This document shows, piece after piece, positions 1-8,948 of a stretch of 64,000 bases of DNA. Source of the DNA: Marinospirillum sp031581385 (GTDB lineage: Bacteria; Pseudomonadota; Gammaproteobacteria; Pseudomonadales; Halomonadaceae); assembly GCF_044810985.1 (NCBI RefSeq), contig NZ_CP085242.1:2108001-2172000 (forward strand). The letters are read 5' to 3'. Position numbers and translations under genes: made by a program. The notes below the pieces were generated by a model, which was given only the letters and a program-made list of their open reading frames with translations, had not been told where the DNA came from and did no database searches. Each line of letters starts with the position of its first letter. The stretch's first letter is position 1.

Positions 1-639
1 CTTCAGGATGCGCGAAAAAAGCCAGCCTGCAGCCAGACCCAGAGGCAGTCCCAAACCAAACTGTTTGATAAACAACCAGACAGCATCCCAGGGAGTGGCC
101 GTATCCTGGGTCAGCAGCGTGATCAGGGTGATGGTCAGGAAAATCGCCATGGGATCATTGGTGCCGGACTCGATTTCCAGGGTGGCACTCACCCTTTCGT
201 TCAGGTGTACCCCCTTGCCACCCAGCATGGAAAAAACCGCTGCAGCATCCGTAGACCCGACGATGGCTCCCACCAGCAGGCCCTGAAGCAGGGAGAGATC
301 AAACAGCAACATCGCCAGCAGCCCCGTCAGGCTGCTGGTAACCACCACACCCAGGGTGGCCAGAGACAAGGCGGGACGCAAACCCACCCGAAAGGTTTTC
401 ATCCGGGTTCGCATCCCACCATCCAGCAGAATAATCGCCAGGGCCAGATGACCAATCGTGTAAGCCACCTCAAAATTGGCAAAATCCAGACCGCCCAAGC
501 CATCTTCACCGGCCAGCATGCCGATACCCAAAAAAACAAACAGCAAAGGCATGCCCACCCGTGCCGAAATCACACTGGCAAGGATACTCAGACACAGGAG
601 TGCCGAGGCGATCAGAAAGATTGAATTTATATTATCCAC
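1..639 (-). CDS. nhaP2: K+/H+ antiporter NhaP2/CvrA family, N-terminal part (runs off window)
   Basis: Cation/proton antiporter of the CPA1 family, expected in the inner membrane. Only the first 213 codons lie in the window. Visible are hydrophobic helices and family stretches such as FLGIGMLAGEDGLGG, ALAIILLDGGMRT and GAIVGSTDAAAVFS, the last carrying the acidic residue of the transport core, then LEIESGTNDPMA. From memory these match E. coli CvrA/NhaP2 closely. The start is read as GTG at 639, since an in-frame stop lies just upstream and no ATG precedes the first helix; its ribosome site is weak. The C-terminal TrkA_C-like cytosolic part would be outside the window. Confidence 0.85.
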   Translation of the reverse strand, partial: MDNINSIFLIASALLCLSILASVISARVGMPLLFVFLGIGMLAGEDGLGGLDFANFEVAYTIGHLALAIILLDGGMRTRMKTFRVGLRPALSLATLGVVVTSSLTGLLAMLLFDLSLLQGLLVGAIVGSTDAAAVFSMLGGKGVHLNERVSATLEIESGTNDPMAIFLTITLITLLTQDTATPWDAVWLFIKQFGLGLPLGLAAGWLFSRILK

Positions 640-658
640 AGAGGCAGTTCATCAGGTG

Positions 659-696
659 ACCAGGATGCTTCTATTCTCGCATAAAAGCATCCTGGT
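659..696 (-). terminator. 12-bp perfect hairpin after teaD, possible terminator
   Basis: ACCAGGATGCTT (659-670) and its exact reverse complement (685-696) are separated by 14 bases. The hairpin lies between the end of the UspA-like gene and the start of the antiporter gene on the same strand. No T-run follows on the minus strand, so it could be an mRNA-stabilising stem rather than an intrinsic terminator. CATCCTGGT occurs again at 720-728. Confidence 0.4.
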
Positions 697-734
697 AAAG
701 CAGTGGGTTTACGGGGGCACATCCTGGTGTGGTA

Positions 735-1175
735 TTAAACAACCAGAGTGGGGCATTTGGCATGACTGGCCACTTTCTGGGAAACACTGCCCAGAAAATA
801 ACCTTCCACATCGCCATTGGTGCCGCGTGAGCCCATGACAATCAGATCAACATCCTTGTTTTTGGCAAACTTCACGATGGCCTTGGAGGGGCGGCCACCC
901 TTGACGAAGGCCCGAACATTTTCTGAGCCCTGATCCTTGGCGAGCAGCTTGGCGTGTTCCGCCACCTGCTTGGCATATTCCTGCAAGGCACTGTCAGGAA
1001 TCTGGATGTTCTCCGGCCGCACCATGGAAAGAGAGGCTTCAAACAGGCTGTGGTGTTTATAAACGCACAAGAGCAAAAGCTCGGCACCCGTCAGTTTTTG
1101 CAACTCCACGGCTTTTTGCAAAGCAGCCAGTGCCCCTTCAGAGCCATCCACAGGCACCAGTATTTTTTTAAACAT
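735..1175 (-). CDS. teaD: Universal stress protein, TeaD-like
   Basis: Cytosolic UspA-fold protein of 146 residues. The N-terminal strand ends in PVDGS with Asp10. The ATP-binding signature is complete: GSRG near 115-118, then GS at 129-130 (G-x2-G-x9-G-S/T). It lies 47 bp downstream of the TRAP large permease gene, the same order as teaABCD of Halomonas elongata, where TeaD binds ATP and modulates ectoine uptake. I infer the same role here from position and from the strong match of the binding protein. A general stress role is the alternative. Confidence 0.8.
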   Translation of the reverse strand: MFKKILVPVDGSEGALAALQKAVELQKLTGAELLLLCVYKHHSLFEASLSMVRPENIQIPDSALQEYAKQVAEHAKLLAKDQGSENVRAFVKGGRPSKAIVKFAKNKDVDLIVMGSRGTNGDVEGYFLGSVSQKVASHAKCPTLVV

Positions 1176-1222
1176 GTCTCACTCTCCTTGATTTAGGAAA
1201 GGGGGTTACCCGCTTCCAGCCC

Positions 1223-2509
1223 CTAGCTCGGATAAGCCAGGTCTCTTAAAAACAAAGCAATCTGGGGGAAGATGATAATCAGGGCTGTCGCCATAATCAG
1301 CATGAACACAAAAGGTGGCGTGCCCCTGATCACTTCCCAGTAGGGACGTTTGAAGATGGCTATGGCGGTGAAAATATCACAGCCAAAAGGTGGTGTGGCC
1401 GAGCCCACGGCAACCATCAGGGTAATCAACACCCCGACCAGCACCGGATCCAGACCTGTAGCGGCTATCGCCGGAGTGAAAATAGGCGTCAGAACCAGAA
1501 TAACCACAATAGGGTCAACAAACATACAGGCAATGAAAAAAGCCACGGCAATGGTAATCAAGACACCGGCCCCGTTCATTTCACTGATGCCTACCGCACC
1601 CAGAACGGCCTGGGGAATCTGGGCAAAGGAAATAATCCAGGAAAAACCATTGCCCACAGCCACCAGAATAAAGACCACAGCAGTTATCAAGCCGGTTGAC
1701 TTGGCAATTCGGTAGATATCCGCCATTTTTAACGAGCGGAAGACCACAAACTCCAGCAGCACTGCATAGAGTACACAAACGGCTGCCGCCTCGGTGGGGC
1801 TGAAAATACCACCGTAGATACCGCCAACAATAATAACCGGAAAGCCCAGCGGCCAGAGCGCCTGCTGAACAGAATTCAAACGTTCTTTCCAGGTAGATTT
1901 GGGCTCAGTGGGCACCTTGTTGATATAGGCATAGGCAATGCAATAGAGGGAAAAGAGGGTAAGAATCAGAAGACCCGGACCAATACCGGCGATAAATAAT
2001 TCGCCAATGGAAGTACCGGAAATAACCCCATAGATAATCATGCCGATACTGGGAGGTATCAGGAAAGCAATGTCACTGGAATTGATAATCAACGCCAGGG
2101 CAAAAGAGTCTTTATAACCGGCTTCGAGCATCTTGGGACGCAGTGGCGAACCCACAGCAACCACCGTTGCCTGGGTCGAACCCGAAACAGCACCAAAAAG
2201 CGTACAGGAGGCCGCCGTACTGACAGCCAAGCCACCTTTAATGTGCCCGATAAACGCCATCACCATATTAATCAGGCGATTCGCTGACTGACCCCGGGTC
2301 ATGATATCTGCAGCCAGGATGAACATGGGAACAGCAATCAGGGCTGCCGGACGTATACCACCCAACATCTGCTGGATAAAGGTATCCATCTGCCCGAAAC
2401 CATCGAACATCATAAAAAAACCAATCAAAGCACCGATGGTCAGGGGAATCATCATTGGAAAACCCAGCATCAACAGCAGCACCATGGCTGCAAACATGAT
2501 CATTCCCAT
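1223..2509 (-). CDS. teaC: TRAP transporter large permease TeaC (DctM family)
   Basis: The 428-residue ion-coupled translocating subunit of a tripartite ATP-independent transporter in the inner membrane. It consists of about twelve hydrophobic segments with DctM-family stretches such as SGSTQATVVAVGS and PPSIGMIIYGVISGTS in the N-terminal half and VGSATPPFGCDIF near the end. It starts 2 bp after the stop of teaB (TAACAATG), so the two are translationally linked. The likely substrate is ectoine/hydroxyectoine, inferred from the partner binding protein. Confidence 0.9.
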   Translation of the reverse strand: MGMIMFAAMVLLLMLGFPMMIPLTIGALIGFFMMFDGFGQMDTFIQQMLGGIRPAALIAVPMFILAADIMTRGQSANRLINMVMAFIGHIKGGLAVSTAASCTLFGAVSGSTQATVVAVGSPLRPKMLEAGYKDSFALALIINSSDIAFLIPPSIGMIIYGVISGTSIGELFIAGIGPGLLILTLFSLYCIAYAYINKVPTEPKSTWKERLNSVQQALWPLGFPVIIVGGIYGGIFSPTEAAAVCVLYAVLLEFVVFRSLKMADIYRIAKSTGLITAVVFILVAVGNGFSWIISFAQIPQAVLGAVGISEMNGAGVLITIAVAFFIACMFVDPIVVILVLTPIFTPAIAATGLDPVLVGVLITLMVAVGSATPPFGCDIFTAIAIFKRPYWEVIRGTPPFVFMLIMATALIIIFPQIALFLRDLAYPS

Positions 2510-2511
2510 TG

Positions 2512-3087
2512 TTATACCTCGGTCTCAGTTTCTTCGTAACCATCCAGTACACTGGTGGACAGGTAGACATCACGCGAGAAGATATTCTTGATGCCGGTCA
2601 TAAAGTACTGGATGGCAGTGACCACCAGCCCTATGGGCACCCAGATATAGATCCAGAAAAGCGGCAGGCCCAGGGTCGGCAGAATCCGCCCACGATCATA
2701 AATGCTGTAGATATATTCCACGGCAAACCAGGTCAGAAACAACATCACTGCAGAAGTGAAAAAAGCCATGAAAATCATCAGATAACGACGCACTTCTGTC
2801 GGGAAGGCATCATACAGGGCCGACATGCGGATATGGCGCCCATGCCGGGCAGCGTAACCAATACCGGCAAAGGTGATCATCACAATCAGAATCCGGTTCA
2901 GCTCCCCGGAAAAATGCAGACTTTCCCCAAACACAAAGCGTCCCACAACATTGGCAGTGGTATTAACAGCCATCAGCAGCACACCCAAAGCCAGGATCAC
3001 GGCCTCCACCTTGCTAATACCATTATCAATCTTGCCTAGAAAACCGGGCAGGGCAGACTCGCTGGAGGAAGGAAGATCATCCTGCAT
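2512..3087 (-). CDS. teaB: TRAP transporter small permease TeaB (DctQ family)
   Basis: 191 residues with four predicted membrane segments (roughly residues 31-52, 65-84, 105-127 and 145-165), the usual DctQ layout. RHGRHIRMS after the second helix is the typical conserved loop. The N-terminal 20 residues and the acidic tail (EETETEV) are cytosolic extensions. The start follows GAGGAGAAAACAAGT. It lies between the binding protein gene and teaC. DctQ proteins support DctM and contact the binding protein; here the partner would be TeaA. Confidence 0.88.
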   Translation of the reverse strand: MQDDLPSSSESALPGFLGKIDNGISKVEAVILALGVLLMAVNTTANVVGRFVFGESLHFSGELNRILIVMITFAGIGYAARHGRHIRMSALYDAFPTEVRRYLMIFMAFFTSAVMLFLTWFAVEYIYSIYDRGRILPTLGLPLFWIYIWVPIGLVVTAIQYFMTGIKNIFSRDVYLSTSVLDGYEETETEV

Positions 3088-3146
3088 ACTTGTTTTCTCC
3101 TCTGTGACAGGCCTTCCCTGGCCTTGAAAGAATCACTGTCCTGCGT

Positions 3147-4211
3147 TTATTCGCCGGATACAGCTTCCAGATCAGCTTTGAACTGCTCCAGCAGCTCTTT
3201 ACCGCTTTCACCGGTCATTTCAATGAATTCCTCTTCTACCTGAGGGGCACGATCCATGAAAGCCTGGCGCTCTTCTTCAGTCAGGCGGGTCACCGTGACT
3301 TCATCACTGGCTTCCTGGATTTCTTTGAGTTTTTCTTCACTCAGGCCTCTGATGTGTTCAATGATTTCCTCAAAAGCATAATCAGCAGCTTCTTGCACCA
3401 GTTGCTGGTCTTCCTCGGAAAGGCCTTCATAGAATTCCTGGTTGGCCATGGTGGCCGTGGTGAACCAGCCGTGACCGGTGTAGATCAGGTTGGGAGAAAC
3501 TTCATAAAGACCACCGGACTCAATCCAGAAGATGGGGTTTTCCTGACCCTGGATGATATTGGTCTGCAGGGCTCCATAGACTTCACCCCAGGGCAAAGGA
3601 GTGGGTGTGGCACCAAAGGCTTCATAGGTTTCAGAAAGAAGCGGATTGGTCATGGTGCGGATTTTCTTGCCGTCAAAATCTTCGGGTGTGCGCACGGGTT
3701 CATCCGCAGTCACCACCATTTCACCTTCAGGGTACATCTTCAGCAGTTCCAGGCCCTGTTCAGCATAGAGCTCGGGGAACATTTCATTGATGGCCTTGCT
3801 GGATCTGAAGAACTCAATGACAGTTTCTTCATCGGTTGGCAAGAGGTAGGGTACGAAAAAGATCTGGGCTTCAGGGATCAGGGAGCCGGTAAAGCCGGGA
3901 GACTGGTTCACAAACTGCAGAATGCCTTCCTGGGTTTGTTCCATGATGTCATCCGATTCACCCAGCTCGCCAAAGCGGAAAACTTCCAGGGTATGAGCAG
4001 AGTTGTCTTCAATATATTCCTTGAATTTATGCGCAAATACATCCTGTACATCGCCTTCATATTCTTCGTGGGCATAGCGCCAGTTTTGACCTTCGGGCTC
4101 CGCAGCTGCATTACTAGTGGAGTTGGCTTCTTCCGAATCACTGCCGCAACCGACCATTGAGGCCATCAAAACACCGGCAACTGCCGTGCCTAGCACTTTT
4201 TTCAACATCAT
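3147..4211 (-). CDS. teaA: TRAP substrate-binding protein TeaA, probably lipid-anchored
   Basis: 354-residue DctP-family periplasmic binding protein. From memory it is very close to Halomonas elongata TeaA along its length: NWRYAHEEYEGDVQDVF at the mature start, RFGELGESDDIMEQ, NPLLSETYEAFGATPTPLPW and GQENPIFWIESGGLYEVSPN. The Glu of HEEYEG corresponds to the ectoine-contacting Glu9 of TeaA. Unlike the H. elongata protein as I recall it, the signal sequence ends in a lipobox-like ASMVGC, followed by a Ser/Asn/Glu-rich linker of about 20 residues. Attachment to the outer face of the inner membrane is therefore likely. Start ATG at 4211 follows GAGGATAACAGCA. Predicted ligands are ectoine and hydroxyectoine. 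Confidence 0.85.
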   Translation of the reverse strand: MMLKKVLGTAVAGVLMASMVGCGSDSEEANSTSNAAAEPEGQNWRYAHEEYEGDVQDVFAHKFKEYIEDNSAHTLEVFRFGELGESDDIMEQTQEGILQFVNQSPGFTGSLIPEAQIFFVPYLLPTDEETVIEFFRSSKAINEMFPELYAEQGLELLKMYPEGEMVVTADEPVRTPEDFDGKKIRTMTNPLLSETYEAFGATPTPLPWGEVYGALQTNIIQGQENPIFWIESGGLYEVSPNLIYTGHGWFTTATMANQEFYEGLSEEDQQLVQEAADYAFEEIIEHIRGLSEEKLKEIQEASDEVTVTRLTEEERQAFMDRAPQVEEEFIEMTGESGKELLEQFKADLEAVSGE

Positions 4212-4302
4212 TGCTGTTATCCTCGTTGCTTGGTTCAGCCGAGTAAAACATCCCGGCCAGGGGTCTTACACTTTTCTCAGTCATTTCAGAATGGCAAAGG
4301 AA

Positions 4303-4308
4303 ATTATA
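4303..4308 (-). promoter_or_regulatory. Candidate -10 element for teaABCD
   Basis: A perfect TATAAT reads on the minus strand about 92 bp upstream of the teaA start. No good -35 hexamer lies 16-18 bp further upstream, so activation or an alternative sigma factor is possible. Weak call. Confidence 0.3.
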
Positions 4309-4321
4309 GATATCAAGGCTT

Positions 4322-4350
4322 TTGATTATTTTTTATTATGCCAATAAAAG
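4322..4350 (+). promoter_or_regulatory. Candidate sigma-70 promoter for dtd
   Basis: TTGATT (4322-4327), a 17-bp AT-rich spacer, then TAAAAG (4345-4350), about 30 bp before the dtd start. Each hexamer matches consensus at four of six positions. Confidence 0.35.
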
Positions 4351-4380
4351 CATATTTGTATTTTTTTAAGAGGCAAATTC

Positions 4381-4824
4381 ATGAAAGCTTTGCTGCAGCG
4401 CGTCAAACATGCAAGGGTAAGGGTGGATGAACAAGTGGTCGGAGAAATTGGCCCGGGTCTGCTGGTTTTTCTGGGGGTGGATAAACCGGACACCCCAGAA
4501 GTGGCTGATAAATTACTGGATAAGCTCCTCGGCTATCGTGTATTTGCTGACGAACAGGATAAAATGAATCTGAGTCTTGAGGCTATTCAGGGTGAGCTGT
4601 TGATTGTCTCCCAGTTCACTCTATCGGCCAGCACCCGAAAGGGCCTGAGACCCAGTTTTTCATCGGCAGCCACTCCCGATCAGGGTGAATTACTCTATAA
4701 TCATTTTCTGGACTCTGCGCGTCGACGTCTTGCCAGGGTGGCCAGTGGTCAATTTGCCGCCAATATGCAGGTGGAGCTGGTGAATGATGGCCCGGTAACT
4801 TTTATGCTGGAAATCAACAGCTGA
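4381..4824 (+). CDS. dtd: D-aminoacyl-tRNA deacylase
   Basis: 147-residue cytosolic editing enzyme that hydrolyses D-aminoacyl-tRNAs and also mischarged Gly-tRNA(Ala). Both family signatures are present: SQFTLSAST (SQxT motif, near residue 79) and NDGPVTF (NxxPVT motif, near 136), which together form the active site across the homodimer. Length equals the usual 145 residues. The next gene follows after 20 bp, suggesting co-transcription. Confidence 0.95.
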   Translation: MKALLQRVKHARVRVDEQVVGEIGPGLLVFLGVDKPDTPEVADKLLDKLLGYRVFADEQDKMNLSLEAIQGELLIVSQFTLSASTRKGLRPSFSSAATPDQGELLYNHFLDSARRRLARVASGQFAANMQVELVNDGPVTFMLEINS

Positions 4825-4844
4825 AATCTTGAGGAGAAAACATC

Positions 4845-5621
4845 TTGAGCGATGCCAAGCGCAAACCCGTTGCTCTGGTGACCGGCGGGGCCCAGGGTAT
4901 TGGACGTGCCATTACCGGTGCTCTGTTGCAGCAGGGCTGGCAGGTCATGATGGCGGATATCGATGGTGAGGCGGGTACCGAATGCATCCACAGGTATGAC
5001 AGTCTGGGCAAAGTGGCTTTTCAGCCCGTCGATATTTCCCAGGAAGACCAGGTTCGCCAACTGATGCAGGCAACGCAGGAAGAGCTGGGGCCCATTTCCT
5101 TACTGGTCAACAATGCCGGACTCTCCAGCCCCTTCACCGGTGCTCTGGAAGATCTGGATTTATCCACCTGGCAACGCTATCTGGATGTCAATCTCACGGG
5201 TGTATTTCTGTGCTGCAAGCATGCTGCCAACCAGTTGCGAGAAACCCAGGGCAGCATCATCAATCTGGCTTCAACCCGTGCCTTGCAGTCGGAACCGGAT
5301 ACCGAGGCTTACTCAGCCAGTAAGGGGGGTGTGCTGGCCCTGACCCATGCCCTGGCCATGAGCCTGGGGCCTGATGTCAGGGTCAACTCCATCAGCCCCG
5401 GCTGGATTGAAGTGGGTGACTGGCAAAAAACCAGTTCCAGCTTCCAGCCTTTTCATTCCGATGAGGATCATGAGCAACACCCGGTCGGGCGCATCGGCAA
5501 ACCCGACGATATTGCCGGCCTGGTGCTCTGGCTGGCCTCCGACCTGGCTGGCTTTGTCACGGGGCAAAACTTTGTGGTCGATGGAGGCATGAGCCGCAAG
5601 ATGGTTTACAAAGCTGACTGA
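4845..5621 (+). CDS. Short-chain dehydrogenase/reductase
   Basis: 258-residue classical SDR. It has the cofactor loop TGGAQGIG near residues 13-20, NNAG near 89, the catalytic Ser in LASTRA, YSASK (Tyr/Lys pair) and a C-terminal FVTGQNFVVDGG. Asp after the second strand (MMADID) favours NAD(H). The start is TTG at 4845 preceded by GAGGAG; no ATG fits the family N-terminus. The substrate cannot be told from sequence. It lies 20 bp downstream of dtd. Its stop is 9 bp from the stop of the convergent yheS. Confidence 0.85.
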   Translation: MSDAKRKPVALVTGGAQGIGRAITGALLQQGWQVMMADIDGEAGTECIHRYDSLGKVAFQPVDISQEDQVRQLMQATQEELGPISLLVNNAGLSSPFTGALEDLDLSTWQRYLDVNLTGVFLCCKHAANQLRETQGSIINLASTRALQSEPDTEAYSASKGGVLALTHALAMSLGPDVRVNSISPGWIEVGDWQKTSSSFQPFHSDEDHEQHPVGRIGKPDDIAGLVLWLASDLAGFVTGQNFVVDGGMSRKMVYKAD

Positions 5622-5630
5622 CAAGCCTGA

Positions 5631-7553
5631 TTAAAGACCCAGCTCTGCGGTTTTCTCATCCAGCTCTTCGCTGGCTTCCAGCCACTGCATTTCCAGCTCA
5701 TCCAAAGCCTGCTGCTGACTGCCCTGGTCTTTCAGCAGGCTTTGCAGTTCTTCCTTGCGACTGGAGTCACTGTAAAGTTCAGCATCAGCCAGAGCTTGTT
5801 CGGTTTTTTCCAGCGCCTGACGTGCCTTTTCCAGCTTGCCCTCCAGCTGGTTGATTTGTTTTTTCAGAGGTTTCAGCTGCTCTCTCAGGCGGGCGGCTTC
5901 CTTGCGATCCAGCTTCTTGTTTACTGGGGCAGCAACAGGCTGGGGCTCTTTTTTCTCGTCTTTTTCTTCCTTGCGCAGGTTGGCCTGACGATCTTTCAGC
6001 CAACGGGCGTAGGCATCCAGATCACCATCAAACTCTTCCACTCGGCCATCCGCAATCAGCCAGAAATCATCCACAGTATTCTTCAAAAGATGACGATCAT
6101 GCGAAACCACCAGCACAGCCCCGGAAAAAGCCTGCAAGGCCAGGGTCAGAGCATGGCGCATTTCCAGATCCAGGTGGTTGGTCGGCTCATCCAGAAGCAG
6201 CAGATTGGGCTTGTGCCAGGCAATGATCGCCAGGGCCAGCCGTGCTTTTTCACCGCCGGAAAAACGCCCCACGCTGGCCAGCGCCTCATCACCATTGAAA
6301 CCGAAACCACCCAGAAAATTGCGCAGCTCCTGCTCCCTGGCCTTGGGCGACAAACGCTGCAGGTGCAACAGGGGTGAGGCCTGGGTGTCCAGAGCTTCCA
6401 GTTGATGCTGGGCAAAATAACCAATATAGAGGTGTTCCCCTTCCACGCGCTGACCACTGACCAGGGGCAGATCACCCACCAGACTTTTAATCAGGGTGGA
6501 TTTACCGGCCCCATTGGGGCCCAAGAGACCGATACGCTGATCAGGATGCAGGGTGAAGCCCACATCACTTAAAACCGGGTCACCGGAATAGCCCAGCTGC
6601 CCTTCACGCATCACCAGCAGGGGATCAGAGGTTTTATCGGCTTCGGGAAAGCTGAAATGAAAAGGGGAATCCACATGCGCCGGGGCAATTTTTTCCATAC
6701 GCTCCAGAGCCTTGATTCGGCTTTGCGCCTGTTTGGCCTTGGTGGCCTTGGCTTTGAAACGGCGGATAAAGTCTTCCATGTGCGCGACTTCACGCTGCTG
6801 CTTTTCGAACATGGATTGCTGCTGGGCCAGGCGTTCAGCACGCTGTCTTTCAAACGCCGAATAACCACCCTTGTAGAGATTGAGCTGACGCTGCTCCAGG
6901 TGCAGCAGGTGAGTCACAACCCGATCCAGAAAATCCCGGTCGTGGGAGATCAAAAGCAGGGTGCCGGGGTAATTTCTCAGCCAGCCTTCCAGCCAGAGGG
7001 TGGCATCCAGATCCAGGTGGTTGGTGGGCTCATCCAGAAGCAACAGATCCGAGGGCATAAAGAGGGTGCGAGCCAGATTCAAACGAATGCGCCAGCCCCC
7101 GGAAAAGCTGTTCACCGGGTTATAAAAAGTCTCTTCTGCAAACCCCAGGCCTGCCAGCAGTTGCTCTGCTTCGGCTTTTTTGGAGTAACCCTGTAAAAGA
7201 TCATATTCGCCATGCAATTCTGCCAGGCGATGGTTGTCACCTTCTGCTTCGGCTTTCTGCAGGCCCAGCTCAACCTGTTTTAACTCCTGGTGACCGTCGA
7301 GGACGTAATCCAGAGCCGGCTGGGTCAATTCCGTGATTTCCTGCTCCAGGTGGGCAATGCGATCATAACCGGACATTTGCAGCTCACCCCCTTCTGGGGT
7401 AAGTTGACCTAATAAGAGCTTGAATAATGATGACTTGCCCGCACCATTAGCCCCGGTCAGACCCACCTTCCAGCCCGAGTGCAAGCTGACGCTGGCATCT
7501 TCCAACAGCCGAAGTTGGCCACGTTGAAGGGTTAAATTGCGAAATGTCATCAT
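5631..7553 (-). CDS. yheS: ABC-F family ATPase YheS
   Basis: 640-residue soluble protein with two ABC ATPase domains and no membrane segment. It has Walker A motifs GANGAGKSS and GPNGAGKST, signatures FSGGWRIRL and FSGGEKARL, and two LLLLDEPTNHLDL Walker B motifs. Between them lies the ABC-F linker with KAKATKAKQAQSRIKALERM. A Lys/Glu-rich coiled coil forms the last 110 residues. Alignment from memory to E. coli YheS (637 residues) holds end to end. ABC-F proteins bind the ribosome E site and influence translation. The start is the first of two consecutive ATGs. Confidence 0.93.
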   Translation of the reverse strand: MMTFRNLTLQRGQLRLLEDASVSLHSGWKVGLTGANGAGKSSLFKLLLGQLTPEGGELQMSGYDRIAHLEQEITELTQPALDYVLDGHQELKQVELGLQKAEAEGDNHRLAELHGEYDLLQGYSKKAEAEQLLAGLGFAEETFYNPVNSFSGGWRIRLNLARTLFMPSDLLLLDEPTNHLDLDATLWLEGWLRNYPGTLLLISHDRDFLDRVVTHLLHLEQRQLNLYKGGYSAFERQRAERLAQQQSMFEKQQREVAHMEDFIRRFKAKATKAKQAQSRIKALERMEKIAPAHVDSPFHFSFPEADKTSDPLLVMREGQLGYSGDPVLSDVGFTLHPDQRIGLLGPNGAGKSTLIKSLVGDLPLVSGQRVEGEHLYIGYFAQHQLEALDTQASPLLHLQRLSPKAREQELRNFLGGFGFNGDEALASVGRFSGGEKARLALAIIAWHKPNLLLLDEPTNHLDLEMRHALTLALQAFSGAVLVVSHDRHLLKNTVDDFWLIADGRVEEFDGDLDAYARWLKDRQANLRKEEKDEKKEPQPVAAPVNKKLDRKEAARLREQLKPLKKQINQLEGKLEKARQALEKTEQALADAELYSDSSRKEELQSLLKDQGSQQQALDELEMQWLEASEELDEKTAELGL

Positions 7554-7597
7554 AAATTTACTGCTCCCGATTGACGTTCCTCTGGAAGGACTGAAAA

Positions 7598-8164
7598 ATG
7601 CTGCTGCATGATAACCCTTTCTGGCGCTTTTCGCTGAGTCTCTATCAACTCCAGCGTATAAAAGCCGCCTGCCTTCAGCTGCAAGATGAAAGCGGTGCCA
7701 ACATCAACCTGATTTTCTTTGCTCTCTGGGTTTCCCGGCAGCAACTGCGCTTCAGCCCCGACTGGCAGCAGGCCTTCCAGCAGCTGGAAAACTGGCACCA
7801 GGATTACACCCTGCCTTTGCGCCGCCAGAGAAGTGAACTTAAACTGCTCGCAGAGAGGGCCGACCGGCATGAAAACGGTCCCTTGCATCAAATGCGTGAG
7901 CACATCGTCAAGGCCGAGCTTCTGGCTGAACAGCAGGAACAGGCGGTGCTTTATTATTATTATCAGGAACGCAAAGGCCTGATCCCTTGTGAGGATCGGC
8001 AAGCCGCACTGATTGAAAATCTGACCTACTGCATTGATGACCCCACGCGGGTGGATAACGAGCCTCTGAAAGTCTTGCTCGCCGTTATGCTGGAAGAGCA
8101 GGAGGTGGAAGTGGCCTGCATCAAGCTGCGTGAACAAATTGAAAAGCGTTTTTTACGTCAATAG
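7598..8164 (+). CDS. TIGR02444 family protein of unknown function
   Basis: 188-residue soluble protein. The N-terminal stretch NPFWRFSLSLYQL, then CLQLQDESGANINLIFFALW, is characteristic of the TIGR02444/DUF2390 family found in gammaproteobacteria, whose role is not known to me. The middle is Gln/Glu-rich and probably helical. It is divergent from yheS, with 44 bp between the starts, so the two may share a control region. Confidence 0.8.
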   Translation: MLLHDNPFWRFSLSLYQLQRIKAACLQLQDESGANINLIFFALWVSRQQLRFSPDWQQAFQQLENWHQDYTLPLRRQRSELKLLAERADRHENGPLHQMREHIVKAELLAEQQEQAVLYYYYQERKGLIPCEDRQAALIENLTYCIDDPTRVDNEPLKVLLAVMLEEQEVEVACIKLREQIEKRFLRQ

Positions 8165-8227
8165 TGAACTTCTATAGTATTCCATAACCTAAAATCATCA
8201 TAAATAATGACCTACCAAGGAGTAAGC

Positions 8228-8926
8228 ATGTTGAAACCCCTGAGCCAATTTGTACTGGCGACCTCCCTAAGCCTGACACTGGCCGTGCCAGCCACCCTGA
8301 TGGCGGCTCCAAGCACAGAAGAAGAGCGCATTGGCTACAGCCTGGGCATCATGGTAGGGCGTCAATTGCAACAGGATGTTCGTGATCTGGATATTGACAG
8401 CTTCACCGAAGCTTTAGAGGACATCTATGCAGGCAAAGAGCCGCAACTGGATGACGAAGAAATTGCCGGCGTTCTGGAAAACCTGCAACAGCAACTCATG
8501 CAGCAGGCTGAACAGGAATCTGAAGCCAGCGCCAGCGAAAATCTCGCCAAAGGGCAAACCTTTCTGAAAGAGAACGCCGAAAAAGACGGTATTGAAGAAA
8601 CCGAGAGTGGCCTGCAGTACAAGGTGATTTCTCAAGGTGAAGGTGACAAGCCATCCGCCGATTCTACCGTCAAGGTACACTATGAAGGCTCCTTGATTGA
8701 TGGCACTGTTTTTGACAGCTCTTATGAGCGGGGTGAACCCGTCAGCTTCCAGGTCAACCAGGTCATTCAGGGCTGGCAGGAAGCTTTGCAGCTGATGCCT
8801 GAAGGCAGTGAATGGGAACTCTACATTCCAGCCGACCTGGCCTATGGGAAGGCGGGTGCCGGTGGTGCCATTGGCCCCAATGAAACCCTGATTTTCAAGG
8901 TTGAACTCCAGGAAATTCAGGAGTAG
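8228..8926 (+). CDS. FKBP-type peptidyl-prolyl isomerase, periplasmic (FkpA/Mip type)
   Basis: 232 residues. A signal peptide (about 1-24, ending LMA-AP) is followed by an N-terminal dimerisation domain (EERIGYSLGIMVGRQL, then a long Gln/Glu-rich helix) and a C-terminal FKBP domain from about residue 125. That domain contains VHYEGSLIDGTVFDSSYERG, VIQGWQEAL and IPADLAYG. It assists folding of envelope proteins. The ATG at 8228 is chosen because AAGGAG lies 5 bp upstream and the signal peptide starts there; an in-frame ATG at 8207 would place that site inside the gene. Confidence 0.9.
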   Translation: MLKPLSQFVLATSLSLTLAVPATLMAAPSTEEERIGYSLGIMVGRQLQQDVRDLDIDSFTEALEDIYAGKEPQLDDEEIAGVLENLQQQLMQQAEQESEASASENLAKGQTFLKENAEKDGIEETESGLQYKVISQGEGDKPSADSTVKVHYEGSLIDGTVFDSSYERGEPVSFQVNQVIQGWQEALQLMPEGSEWELYIPADLAYGKAGAGGAIGPNETLIFKVELQEIQE

Positions 8927-8948
8927 ACCTGACTTAGGATCGACCTAA

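Noticed and set aside
3354..4160. 268-codon plus-strand ORF
   Set aside because: It mirrors teaA in an opposite frame; teaA is a clear family member with a ribosome site, and this reading has neither.
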